From contig NZ_JAAVTK010000015.1 of assembly GCF_012275535.1 (NCBI RefSeq), positions 22,451-86,450 of the forward strand: 64,000 nucleotides of DNA, given 5' to 3'. Every line of letters begins with the position of its first letter. The stretch's first letter is position 1. Below, in pieces: positions 16,957 through 25,000 of this stretch. The position numbers and the translations under genes are program-made. The notes beneath the pieces are model-generated. The model was not told where the DNA came from and did not search any database. It worked only from the letters and a program-made list of their open reading frames with translations. Source of the DNA: Hymenobacter artigasi (GTDB lineage: Bacteria > Bacteroidota > Bacteroidia > Cytophagales > Hymenobacteraceae).

Positions 16957-17280
16957 ATGACACTCTCCGTTTCCCCCGCTGCCGTTGACATGGGCCTCTC
17001 CATCGAGAAGATGGAGAAAGTGGCCTTCATACTCAAGACCACGGCCCACCCTACGCGCATTGCCATCGTGCAGCTGCTGGCGGCGCAGGAAAGCCTGTCG
17101 GTCACGGAAATCAGCGACAAGCTGAATGTGGAGCAGAGCCTGCTCTCGCACCACCTCTCGGGCATGAAGCTTAAGGGCATTCTGAGCAGCACCCGCGAAG
17201 GCAAAAACATTTTCTACTCGCTGAAAATGCGGGAGGTGATTGACGTGATTCAGTGCCTGGCCGGCTGCACCTTTTTGTAA
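16957..17280 (+). CDS. ArsR/SmtB-family repressor, probable reactive-sulfur sensor
   Basis: This 107-residue winged-helix dimeric regulator has TTAHPTRIAIVQLLAAQESL then SVTEISDKLNVEQSLLSHHL, the recognition helix region of ArsR proteins, and the wing STREGKNIFYSL. Only two cysteines are present, C100 and C104 (QCLAGC), close together at the C-terminus. SqrR/BigR persulfide sensors also use a C-terminal Cys, but their partner sits far upstream, so the pairing here would differ. It heads the sulfur cluster, has its own operator, and likely represses itself, tauE and the tlpA-like gene. Met12 (16990) is an alternative start. Confidence 0.88.
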   Translation: MTLSVSPAAVDMGLSIEKMEKVAFILKTTAHPTRIAIVQLLAAQESLSVTEISDKLNVEQSLLSHHLSGMKLKGILSSTREGKNIFYSLKMREVIDVIQCLAGCTFL

Positions 17281-17308
17281 GGAACCGACCCTTTTTTTGC
17301 CGCAATAC

Positions 17309-17331
17309 ATGAACAACCATTCATAATTTCA
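17309..17331 (+). promoter_or_regulatory. ArsR-type operator and -7 box upstream of tauE
   Basis: The site 17309-17324 reads ATGAACAACCATTCAT, and its last base starts TAATTTCA (17324-17331), a weaker -7 box. The geometry is the same as at the arsR promoter. Confidence 0.7.
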
Positions 17332-17345
17332 TACGTAATTCCCTC

Positions 17346-18164
17346 ATGCTTCACTACCTCGGTTACTTTGCGGCTATTTTCATCGGCCTTTCGCTCGGCA
17401 TCATGGGCGGCGGGGGCTCCATCCTCACGGTGCCCGTGCTGGTGTACCTGATGGGCGTGAGCCCGGTGCTGAGCACGGCGTATTCGCTGTTCGTGGTGGG
17501 CAGCACCTCGGTGGTGGGTGCCTGGGGCTATTTCCGCAAGGGCCTGGTGTCGCTGAAAACGGCCGTGGTATTTTTGATTCCCTCGCTGGCGGCCGTGTTC
17601 CTGGTGCGCAAGGTGCTGATGCCGGCCATCCCGCACGAGCTGTTCACGATGGGCAGCATCGTCTTCACCAAGGATTTGCTGGTGCTCGTGGCCTTTGCCG
17701 TGCTCATGGTCGGCGCGGCCGTTTCCATGATTCGCAGCAAGCAGGCCGAGGTGGTGCTTGATGAGGAGTTGCACCAGAAGTCCACCTTCAATTACCCGCT
17801 CATTCTGGGTATTGGCCTGGTAGTGGGTTTGCTCACGGGCTTCGTGGGCGCGGGGGGAGGCTTCCTCATTATTCCGGCCCTGGTGCTGGGCGCGCGCCTG
17901 CCCATGAAGCTGGCCGTGGGCACCTCCCTGGCCATTATTGCCCTCAACTCACTCATCGGCTTCAGCGGCGATTTGAGCGCCGGCACGCCCATCGCGTGGC
18001 CGTTTATTACCGGCTTTCTGGCCTTTGCCCTCGGCGGCATCGTGCTGGGCACCTATCTGGCCCGCTTCATTCCCGGGGCCAAGCTGAAGCCGGCTTTCGG
18101 CTGGTTCACGCTGGCCATGGGCACGTTTATTCTCACTAAGGAGCTGCTGTTTCATCACGCTTAA
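17346..18164 (+). CDS. TauE/SafE-family sulfite/organosulfonate exporter
   Basis: This 272-residue inner-membrane protein has about eight hydrophobic segments in two repeats. Each repeat carries the glycine-rich turn of the family: GIMGGGGSILTVPVLVY near residue 20 and GFVGAGGGFLIIPALVL near 165. TauE-type proteins are thought to move sulfite, thiosulfate or sulfonates across the membrane. A TauE gene next to a CstB-type gene also occurs in the Staphylococcus aureus cst operon, which supports export of sulfur oxidation products here. The gene lies 65 bases after the arsR-like gene with its own operator between. Confidence 0.9.
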   Translation: MLHYLGYFAAIFIGLSLGIMGGGGSILTVPVLVYLMGVSPVLSTAYSLFVVGSTSVVGAWGYFRKGLVSLKTAVVFLIPSLAAVFLVRKVLMPAIPHELFTMGSIVFTKDLLVLVAFAVLMVGAAVSMIRSKQAEVVLDEELHQKSTFNYPLILGIGLVVGLLTGFVGAGGGFLIIPALVLGARLPMKLAVGTSLAIIALNSLIGFSGDLSAGTPIAWPFITGFLAFALGGIVLGTYLARFIPGAKLKPAFGWFTLAMGTFILTKELLFHHA

Positions 18165-18209
18165 CGAACTGTTTCCCACCATTCTCTCACCCGTTTCTCA
18201 TCGAATACC

Positions 18210-19565
18210 ATGAAAATCGAGCAATTTGAAGACAAGGGCCTCGCCCATTATTCCTACGCCATTCTCAGCGACTGCGCCCGCGAAATCGTGCTGGTGGACC
18301 CCGCCCGCGACCCGCAGCCATACTACGATTTCGCGAAGCAGCACGACGCCAAAATCGTGGCCGTGCTCGAAACCCACCCCCACGCCGACTTCGTGTCGTC
18401 GCACCTGGAAATCGCGCAGCAAACCGGCGCCGTTATTCGCGTCAGCAAGCTGCTGGGGGCCGAATATGCCCACGAGGCATTTGACGAGGGAGACTCGTTC
18501 ACGGTGGGCAAGCTCACTTTCCGGGCGCTGAACACGCCCGGCCACTCGCCCGATTCGGTGAGCACCGTGCTTAGCCGCGAGGGCAAAGACGTGGCCGTGT
18601 TCACGGGCGACACGCTGCTCATCGGCGACGTGGGCCGGCCCGACCTGCGCGAAAAGGCCGGCAACCTGACCGCCAAGCGCGAGGAGCTAGCCAAGCAGAT
18701 GTACCTCAGCACCCGCGAGAAGCTCATGACGCTGGCCGACGACGTGCTGGTCTACCCCGCCCACGGCGCGGGCTCGCTTTGCAGCAAGGCCACCAACTCG
18801 GCCAACAGCAGCACCATTGGGGCCGAAAAGGCCGGCAACTACGCCCTGCGCCCGCAGTCGGAGGAAGCCTTCGTAAAGGAGCTGCTGGCCGACCAGCCCT
18901 TCATTCCCAAGTACTTCGGCTACGATGTGGACCTCAACAAAGCCGGCGCGCCCGACTTCGCCCCGAGCATCGTCAAAGTACCCCGCCTGGCCGCCGACGC
19001 ACCGTTGGCCGCCGGAGTAGTGGTAGTGGACACCCGGCCCGAAGCCGAGTTCAAAAAGGGCCACGCGGCCGGCGCCATCAACATTCAGCAGGGCGGCAAG
19101 TTCGAAACCTGGCTGGGTTCCATTGTTGGGCCACAGGAGTCGTTCTACCTGCTGGCGGCCGACGATGCCACGCTGACGGACCTGATTCAAAAAACGGCCA
19201 AAATTGGCTACGAGCCACTGATTAAGGGCGCGCTGGTGGGCACGCCTTCCACCCAGGAAACCATGCCCGAAATCGACGTGGAGGCCTTCCGCCAGCACCC
19301 CGAGAACTATACCATCGTGGACATCCGCAATGCCTCGGAGGTGAAAGCGGAGCCGCTGTTTGCCGGGGCCCTCAACCTGCCCCTGCCCGAGCTGCGCGAG
19401 CGGGTGGGCGAGATTCCGGCCGGCAAGCCCGTGGTGGTGCATTGCGCCGGCGGCTACCGCTCGGCGGCCGGCAGCAGCATTGTGGCCCCGGCCCTGCCCA
19501 ACACCACGGTGCTCGACCTGGGCGAGGCCGTGAAGGAGTTTCAGACGGCCAAGGCGGCGCATTAA
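18210..19565 (+). CDS. cstB: CstB-like persulfide dioxygenase with two rhodanese domains
   Basis: The 451-residue protein has the CstB architecture: an N-terminal ETHE1-like MBL domain (1-240), a degenerate rhodanese (about 255-345) and an active C-terminal rhodanese (about 355-450). The MBL motif is THPHADFVSSH, with Phe where zinc enzymes have His, as expected for mononuclear iron persulfide dioxygenases. C191 in SLCSKATNSA and C412 in VHCAGGYRSAAG correspond to the two CstB working cysteines; the middle rhodanese lacks one. CstB turns low-molecular-weight persulfides into thiosulfate. It is cytosolic and follows tauE by 45 bases. Confidence 0.88.
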   Translation: MKIEQFEDKGLAHYSYAILSDCAREIVLVDPARDPQPYYDFAKQHDAKIVAVLETHPHADFVSSHLEIAQQTGAVIRVSKLLGAEYAHEAFDEGDSFTVGKLTFRALNTPGHSPDSVSTVLSREGKDVAVFTGDTLLIGDVGRPDLREKAGNLTAKREELAKQMYLSTREKLMTLADDVLVYPAHGAGSLCSKATNSANSSTIGAEKAGNYALRPQSEEAFVKELLADQPFIPKYFGYDVDLNKAGAPDFAPSIVKVPRLAADAPLAAGVVVVDTRPEAEFKKGHAAGAINIQQGGKFETWLGSIVGPQESFYLLAADDATLTDLIQKTAKIGYEPLIKGALVGTPSTQETMPEIDVEAFRQHPENYTIVDIRNASEVKAEPLFAGALNLPLPELRERVGEIPAGKPVVVHCAGGYRSAAGSSIVAPALPNTTVLDLGEAVKEFQTAKAAH

Positions 19566-19580
19566 CTCCGGCCGCCGGCA

Positions 19581-19684
19581 CCTCACCCCCGACCCCTCTC
19601 CTTGGGGAGAGGGGAGCCTGACGAGCCGGAACCGCCCAAAACCGGTGCCCCCTCTCCCCAAGGAGAGGGGGTCAGGGGGTGAGG
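19581..19684. repeat. Inverted repeat with CCTCACCCCC ends
   Basis: The left arm 19581-19614 (CCTCACCCCCGACCCCTCTC onward) and right arm 19648-19684 (ending GGGGGTCAGGGGGTGAGG) are nearly perfect complements around a spacer of about 33 bases. Elements with CTCACCCCC...CTCTCC ends are widespread intergenic repeats in many bacteria. It separates the cstB-like gene from the small rhodanese gene. Confidence 0.8.
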
Positions 19685-19739
19685 TGTTCGTCAGGCCAGT
19701 TTATCTTCTCATTTCTCATCCCACTCAAAACCCACTCCC

Positions 19740-20081
19740 ATGTTCGGTTTTAATAAATCTGCTGATTCCGCCTTCCAAAACCTCACCCCCGCAAAGTTCG
19801 CCGAGGGCCTGCGCCAGCCCGGCGCGGTGCTGCTCGACGTACGCCGCCCCGAGGAATTCGCCCAGGGCCATTTGCCCTCGGCCGTAAACATCGAAGTCAC
19901 CGCGCCCGACTTTGCCCAACGCGTGGCCAGCCTCGACAAAGACGCGCCCACCTACGTGTATTGCCGTAGCGGCGCCCGCTCGGCCAGCGCGGCCGGGCAG
20001 CTCACGCAAGCTGGCTTCGCCAATGTGAGCAACCTGCTCGGCGGGGTGCTCGACTGGCCCGAGCCGTTGAAGACCAAGTAG
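19740..20081 (+). CDS. Single-domain rhodanese (sulfurtransferase)
   Basis: The protein is 113 residues with one rhodanese domain. Active-site Cys is in YVYCRSGARSASAA, and the family motifs LLDVRRPEEFAQGHLPSAVN and LLGGVLDWPE are present. It carries persulfide sulfur between partners in the cytosol. It is in line with the cstB-like and YeeE genes and probably co-transcribed with the latter. Confidence 0.93.
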   Translation: MFGFNKSADSAFQNLTPAKFAEGLRQPGAVLLDVRRPEEFAQGHLPSAVNIEVTAPDFAQRVASLDKDAPTYVYCRSGARSASAAGQLTQAGFANVSNLLGGVLDWPEPLKTK

Positions 20082-20150
20082 TCGCCCCCTTTATTTTTCT
20101 CAGCGTCCGGCCCCAAGCCGGGCCGGACGCGCTATTTCGATTCGAATTTT

Positions 20151-20711
20151 ATGCTTGAACTTTTGCAAAAGCCCTGGCCCTGGTACGTGGCCGGGCCCCT
20201 GATTGGCCTGACGGTGCCGGCTCTGCTGCTCATCGGCAACAAGGCCCTGGGCATCAGCTCCTCGCTGCGCCACGTATGCGCGGCCTGCGTGCCGGCCGGT
20301 ATCCCGTTTCTGACCTACAACTGGCGGGCCGAAATCTGGAACCTGGTGTTCGTGCTGGGCGTGGCCCTGGGCGGCTTTATCGGCTACCGGGTGATGGGCC
20401 ACCCCGACGTGGTGGGCATCTCGCCCGAGACCATGCACGACCTCAAAACGCAGCTGCACCTCACCGATTTTTCGGGCCTGCTGCCCCGCGAGCTGTTCTC
20501 TATTGATAACCTGGCCAACTGGAAAGGCTGGTTCTTTCTGGTATTCGGGGGCTTTCTGGTGGGCTTCGGCACGCGCTACGCCGGGGGCTGCACCTCGGGC
20601 CACGCCATTTCGGGCCTCTCGAATTTGCAGTGGGTGTCGCTGGTGGCCGTTATCGGTTTCTTTGCCGGCGGCCTGTTGATGACTTGGGTGGTTTACCCGA
20701 AGCTGTTTTAA
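20151..20711 (+). CDS. YeeE/YedE-family membrane protein
   Basis: The protein is 186 residues with four or five hydrophobic segments. The hallmark GGCTSGHAISGLS lies near residue 145, its cysteine being the residue that relays thiosulfate in characterised YeeE proteins. A second Cys pair (CAACVPAG) lies near residue 45. This is one half of a split transporter; the partner half is at 21365. Together they probably import thiosulfate or another sulfur species. Confidence 0.9.
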   Translation: MLELLQKPWPWYVAGPLIGLTVPALLLIGNKALGISSSLRHVCAACVPAGIPFLTYNWRAEIWNLVFVLGVALGGFIGYRVMGHPDVVGISPETMHDLKTQLHLTDFSGLLPRELFSIDNLANWKGWFFLVFGGFLVGFGTRYAGGCTSGHAISGLSNLQWVSLVAVIGFFAGGLLMTWVVYPKLF

Positions 20712-20720
20712 TTGCCGACC

Positions 20721-21368
20721 ATGACGCACGCCGCTGATTTCTGGGATGCCCGCTACGAGGCCGAGGCCTATGCCTACGGCACCGAACCCAACGCCTATTT
20801 TCGCCGGCAACTCGACGCGCTGCCCCCCGGCCGCCTGCTGCTGCTGGCCGAGGGCGAAGGCCGCAACGCCGTGTACGCCGCCCGCAAGGGCTGGCAGGTC
20901 ACGGCCGTGGACTTCAGCGACGAGGCCCGCGCCAAGGCCCAGCGCCTGGCCGCCAGCCAGGGCGTGCGCCTCGACTACCGCGTGGAAGACCTGCTGAACC
21001 TGGCCTGGCAGCAGCCGGCCGCCTACGATGCCATCGGGCTGATTTACGCCCATTTTCCGCCCGCTGAGCGGCAGGCCGTGCATGCGGCCGCCGTGGCCAG
21101 CCTGGCCCCCGGCGGGCACCTGCTGTTGGAGGCCTTCAATCCCCGGCAGCTCGGCCTCTCGTCGGGCGGCCCGCGTGAGGCGGAGCTGCTCTACGAGCCG
21201 GCCCAACTGGCCGCCGATTTCGCCGGCCTGACGCTGCTGGAAAATCACGAATTGGGGGTGGTACTTGATGAAGGCAGCTTCCATGCCGGCCCGGCCAATG
21301 TAGTACGCTTGCTGGCCCGGCGCACCACCAATTCTACCTCATCCACTGAACTCACTTACTCGATATGA
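20721..21368 (+). CDS. Class I SAM-dependent methyltransferase
   Basis: The protein is 215 residues starting MTHAADFWDARYEAEAYAYG. Motif I is LLLLAEGEGRNAVYAA, with the acidic residue in VTAVDFSDEARAKA; motif post-I and DAIGLIYAHF follow. The FWDxRY...YGTEPN opening is typical of TehB/thiopurine-methyltransferase-like enzymes that methylate thiols, selenite or tellurite. Placed between the two YeeE halves and overlapping the second by four bases (ATGA), it may methylate a sulfur compound; the substrate is not known. Confidence 0.88.
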   Translation: MTHAADFWDARYEAEAYAYGTEPNAYFRRQLDALPPGRLLLLAEGEGRNAVYAARKGWQVTAVDFSDEARAKAQRLAASQGVRLDYRVEDLLNLAWQQPAAYDAIGLIYAHFPPAERQAVHAAAVASLAPGGHLLLEAFNPRQLGLSSGGPREAELLYEPAQLAADFAGLTLLENHELGVVLDEGSFHAGPANVVRLLARRTTNSTSSTELTYSI

Positions 21369-21775
21369 AATACTTTAAATACCTGGTGCTGGGTACCTTG
21401 TTCGGCATCATCCTCACCAAAAGTGAAGTCATCAGCTGGTTCCGGATTCAGGAGATGTTCCGCTTCCAGGCCTTCCACATGTACGGCGTCATCGGCTCGG
21501 CCATTGTGGTGGGTATGGTTTCGATTCAGCTCATCAAGCGCAACCGCCTGAAAAGCATTGACGGCGAAGAAATCACGCTCGCCGATAAGAAATTCAACCA
21601 CGGCATCTGGATTGGCGGCTTCATCTTCGGCCTGGGCTGGGCCATTACCGGGGCCTGCCCCGGCCCCCTGTTTGCCCAGCTGGGCAGTGGCGTGGGCGCG
21701 GCGGCCGTGATGATTGTGGCCGCACTGGCCGGCACCTGGACCTACAGCGCCCTGCGCGAAAAGCTGCCTTACTAA
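21365..21775 (+). CDS. YeeE/YedE-family membrane protein, second half (DUF6691-like)
   Basis: The protein is 136 residues with three or four membrane segments. The motif GLGWAITGACPGPLFAQLGSG holds the conserved cysteine that pairs with the GGCTSGH motif of the upstream half. The start overlaps the methyltransferase stop, so translation is coupled. A YeeE pair of this kind forms one sulfur-transport channel. Confidence 0.9.
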   Translation: MKYFKYLVLGTLFGIILTKSEVISWFRIQEMFRFQAFHMYGVIGSAIVVGMVSIQLIKRNRLKSIDGEEITLADKKFNHGIWIGGFIFGLGWAITGACPGPLFAQLGSGVGAAAVMIVAALAGTWTYSALREKLPY

Positions 21776-21804
21776 CGCATCCCCCTCACTAAACTGACCT
21801 GACC

Positions 21805-22854
21805 ATGAAACCCTCGGAAGAACGGGTGCAACAGCTGCCCCACCTGGTGCGCCTGCTGATGCTGCTGACGGCAGCCGTGGTGCTGGTCCTGGTGGTGGTG
21901 CTCACTAAAATTTACGGGCCGCCGGCCGCGTCCACGCCCGTTGCGGTGGAGGACGAGGCCACCCAGGGCCCGCCGCCGGCCGGCAGCTACCACCGCCCCG
22001 CCACCCCGGCCCCCGACACGGCCCTGATTCCGCGCACGGCCGCCGGCCGCCAGATTCGCTACGGCCGCGAGCTGATTGCGAACACGGCGCATTACCTGGG
22101 GCCCCAGGGCTCCGTCCTGCACCTGACCAACGGCATGAACTGCCAGAACTGCCACCTGCAGGCCGGCACGCAAGGCTTCGCCAACAACTACCTGGCTGTG
22201 GCGGCCACCTACCCCAAGCTCCGCGCCCGCTCGGGCCAGGTGGAGGGCATCGAGAAGCGCGTGAACGACTGCCTGGAACGCAGCCTCAACGGCCAGCCCC
22301 TGGCCGACAGCAGCCGCGAGATGCGCGCCATGGTGGCCTACATCAAGTGGCTGGGGAAGGATATTCCCAAAGGCAAGAAGGTGTACGGCACGGGCTTTAT
22401 GAAGCTGCCTTATCTTGACCGGGCCGCCGACCCGGTGATTGGCAAGGCCGTGTTCGCGGCTAAGTGCCAGAGCTGCCACGGTCCCGCCGGCCAGGGCCAG
22501 CAGCTGGCTGACAATTCTGGCTACCAATACCCGCCGCTGTGGGGGCCGCACAGCTACAACGACGGCGCGGGCTTGTTCCGCGTCACCAACCTGGCCAAAT
22601 ACGTGAAGGCGGCCATGCCCTACGGCGCCACCTTTGACCACCCCCAGCTCACCAACAAGCAGGCCTGGGACGTGGCGGCGTTCGTGAACTCGCAGCCCCG
22701 CCCCCACCTGCGCACCACGCACGACTGGCCCGACATCAGCAAGAAGCCGGTGGACCATCCCTTCGGGCCCTACGCCGATGCGTTTTCAGTACAGCAGCAC
22801 AAATTCGGACCGTGGCAGCCCATTGAGGCCGCCCACCCCGGCAAAAGCAACTAA
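21805..22854 (+). CDS. TsdA-like dihaem cytochrome c (thiosulfate dehydrogenase family)
   Basis: The protein is 349 residues with an N-terminal membrane anchor (about 13-36) and two haem c sites, CQNCH at 113-117 and CQSCH at 221-225. The segment YPKLRARSGQVEGIEKRVND followed by C156 and LERSLNG matches the TsdA region that supplies the unusual Cys axial ligand to haem 1. PPLWGPHSYNDGAGLFR near haem 2 is also typical. TsdA couples two thiosulfates to tetrathionate or runs in reverse. The neighbours support a periplasmic thiosulfate role. Confidence 0.87.
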   Translation: MKPSEERVQQLPHLVRLLMLLTAAVVLVLVVVLTKIYGPPAASTPVAVEDEATQGPPPAGSYHRPATPAPDTALIPRTAAGRQIRYGRELIANTAHYLGPQGSVLHLTNGMNCQNCHLQAGTQGFANNYLAVAATYPKLRARSGQVEGIEKRVNDCLERSLNGQPLADSSREMRAMVAYIKWLGKDIPKGKKVYGTGFMKLPYLDRAADPVIGKAVFAAKCQSCHGPAGQGQQLADNSGYQYPPLWGPHSYNDGAGLFRVTNLAKYVKAAMPYGATFDHPQLTNKQAWDVAAFVNSQPRPHLRTTHDWPDISKKPVDHPFGPYADAFSVQQHKFGPWQPIEAAHPGKSN

Positions 22855-22863
22855 TTCCCGCTG

Positions 22864-24327
22864 ATGAATTTTCTCTTGCGTCTCCGCGTGGCCGCCCTGC
22901 TGCTGGTTCCCCTCGCCGCGCGGGCGCAACAGGCCGAGCCCGCCCCCACCCTGCCCACCACCGGCCGGCCGGTGCTGGTGCCCTACGCCCACCCTCCCCA
23001 ACCCGCTAAGGCCGACACCCTGCCGGCCCGTACGCTGGCCGAAGCCTTCGGGCGCGGGCAGTGGCACGGCCGGGTGCGCAACTACTTCATGGCCACGCGC
23101 AACCAAGGCGGCCTGCCCGACTACTACGCCAACGGCCTGGGGGCCGGGGCGCGGTTCGAAACGGCCCCGCTGCACGGATTTTCGGTGGGCGCCGGCGGCT
23201 TTTTCTGGGTGAACCTGGCCGCCAATGACCTGGCCACGCCCGACGCGACTACCGGCGCCGTGAGCCGCTACGAAGTGGGCCTGTTTGACGTGAGCGACCC
23301 CGCCCGCCGCCAGCTCACGGGCCGGCCCGAGGAGCTGTTCGTGCGCTACCGCTGGCGGAAGTCGGTGGCCACCTTTGGCCGGCAGCTGCTGGTCACGCCC
23401 CTGCTCAATCCGCAGGATGGCCGCCTGAGCCCCAACTACGAGCAAGGCCTGTGGCTGGAAGTGAATGAGCTTGCCCACACTACCATCACGGCGGGCTGGC
23501 TGACGCACATCGCCGTGCGCTCCACTTCGGAATGGACGTCGGTGGCCAATTCCCTCGGCCTCTACCGGGCGGGCGTGGACGAAACCGGCAAGCGGACCGA
23601 CTACGCCGGCAACCAAAGCAGCCTGGGCCTGGGCGTGCTGGGCCTCAGCCGGCAGCTGGGCCCCCGCACCCGCGTGCAGGCCTGGAACTACTACGCCGAC
23701 AACCTCTTCAACAGCTTGTTCACGGAGCTGACCACCGGGCGGGCCGTAGGGGCGGGCCAGCTCACGCTGGGCGCGCAGTACCACTACCAGCGCACGGTGG
23801 GCACCGGCGGCAACGCCGACCCGCGCCTGGCCTACAGCGCGCCCGGCCGCCAGGCCCACGCGCTGAGCGCCCGTCTGGGCGCGCAGCGCGGCCCCTGGAG
23901 CCTTAGCGCCAACTACACCCGCATCACCCGCACGGGGCGCTTTCTGTTTCCGCGCGAGTGGGGCCGCGAGCCGTTCTACACCTTTCTGCCCCGCGAGCGG
24001 GAAGAGGGTTTCGGCGGCCTCGACGCGGCCGCGCTGCTGGCCAGCTACGCCGTGCCGGCCGTACCGGGCCTGAAGGCGGAAGTGGGCTACGGCCACTACT
24101 ACCCGCCCGACGTAAAGGATTTTCGCCTCAACAAGTACGGTATGCCGTCGTACAGCCAACTCAACGCCTCGCTGAGCTACCCGTTTCGCGGCTGGGCCAG
24201 GGGCCTGCGGGGCCAGCTGCTCTACCTTTACAAGGCCTCCCTGGGCGACACCCACGGCGAAACCCGCTACGTGGTGAACAAGGTGGACATGCACCAGCTG
24301 AACCTGATACTGAACTATGATTTCTAA
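22864..24327 (+). CDS. OprD-family-like outer-membrane porin
   Basis: The 487-residue protein has a signal peptide (LLLVPLAARAQQ) and alternating beta-strand pattern ending in Phe (LNLILNYDF), the mark of outer-membrane barrels. ARTLAEAFGRGQWHGRVRNY then FMATRNQGG near the start, and FGRQLLVTPLLNPQDGRL, are typical of OprD-like channels (an N-terminal G..RNYYF segment and a strand with R.G.Q). It follows the cytochrome by nine bases, suggesting it admits the sulfur substrate into the periplasm. Confidence 0.85.
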   Translation: MNFLLRLRVAALLLVPLAARAQQAEPAPTLPTTGRPVLVPYAHPPQPAKADTLPARTLAEAFGRGQWHGRVRNYFMATRNQGGLPDYYANGLGAGARFETAPLHGFSVGAGGFFWVNLAANDLATPDATTGAVSRYEVGLFDVSDPARRQLTGRPEELFVRYRWRKSVATFGRQLLVTPLLNPQDGRLSPNYEQGLWLEVNELAHTTITAGWLTHIAVRSTSEWTSVANSLGLYRAGVDETGKRTDYAGNQSSLGLGVLGLSRQLGPRTRVQAWNYYADNLFNSLFTELTTGRAVGAGQLTLGAQYHYQRTVGTGGNADPRLAYSAPGRQAHALSARLGAQRGPWSLSANYTRITRTGRFLFPREWGREPFYTFLPREREEGFGGLDAAALLASYAVPAVPGLKAEVGYGHYYPPDVKDFRLNKYGMPSYSQLNASLSYPFRGWARGLRGQLLYLYKASLGDTHGETRYVVNKVDMHQLNLILNYDF

Positions 24328-24346
24328 CCCCCTTACCCGCCTGCCG

Positions 24347-24895
24347 ATGAACTCCTTTTCCCGCTTGCTCGCTACTGCCGCCCTGTTGGCCACCCTGGGC
24401 ACCGCCCAGGCCCAGACGACGCCGGCCACACCCGCTGCTCCGCCGGCTGCGGGCGCTGCCACCCCAACCCCGGCTCCGGTCCTCACGCCACCCAATGCGG
24501 CTGTAGCGGCCAAGGCGGCGGCATTTGAGGGCGCGCCAGCCACCAAAAAGCATTATCGCGCCGTGTATCAGCTCGATAGCAACGACCCCAAGCTCATCAA
24601 CCAGACGCTGCACAATATGCAAAATGCCCTGAAGGACCCGCGCCTGAAGGATAAGCTGGAGTTGGAGCTGGTGGTGTTCAGCGGTGGCACGGTGGTGTTC
24701 AAAAAAGACCAGCCCTACGAGGCCGACGTGCTGGCCCTGCAACAGGCCGGCGTTATCCTCTCCCAGTGCGCGAACTCGATGAAAGCCTACAAGCTGACCA
24801 AGGACGACATGCTGCCCTACATCTCCGTGGTACCCACCGGCAACGGCGAGCTGATTATCCGCCAGACCGAGGGCTGGGTGCTGGTGCATCCGTAG
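24347..24895 (+). CDS. Exported DsrE-family protein
   Basis: The 182-residue protein has a signal peptide (LLATAALLATLGTAQAQ), an Ala/Pro-rich linker (about 22-60) and a DsrE-like domain. The conserved single cysteine is in GVILSQCANSMKAY, where DsrE/TusD-like proteins carry sulfur. LELVVFSGGTVVFKKD is the core strand. ATG at 24317 inside the porin gene is less likely because it would bury the signal peptide. It probably binds a sulfur species in the periplasm. Confidence 0.88.
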   Translation: MNSFSRLLATAALLATLGTAQAQTTPATPAAPPAAGAATPTPAPVLTPPNAAVAAKAAAFEGAPATKKHYRAVYQLDSNDPKLINQTLHNMQNALKDPRLKDKLELELVVFSGGTVVFKKDQPYEADVLALQQAGVILSQCANSMKAYKLTKDDMLPYISVVPTGNGELIIRQTEGWVLVHP

Positions 24896-24925
24896 ACGGC
24901 TTCCGATATCAAGGAAAAAAGCCCG

Positions 24926-24959
24926 TCATGCTGAGCGCTCTGTTTCATGCTCAGCATGA
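24926..24959 (+). terminator. Hairpin, probable terminator
   Basis: TCATGCTGAGC (24926-24936) pairs with GCTCAGCATGA (24949-24959) around 12 bases, followed by a short T run (GTTTTC). It would end the sulfur operon before the MFS gene. Confidence 0.6.
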
Positions 24960-25000
24960 TGTTTTCTCCCCCTATTTCAATCCTCCCCAACCCACTCACC

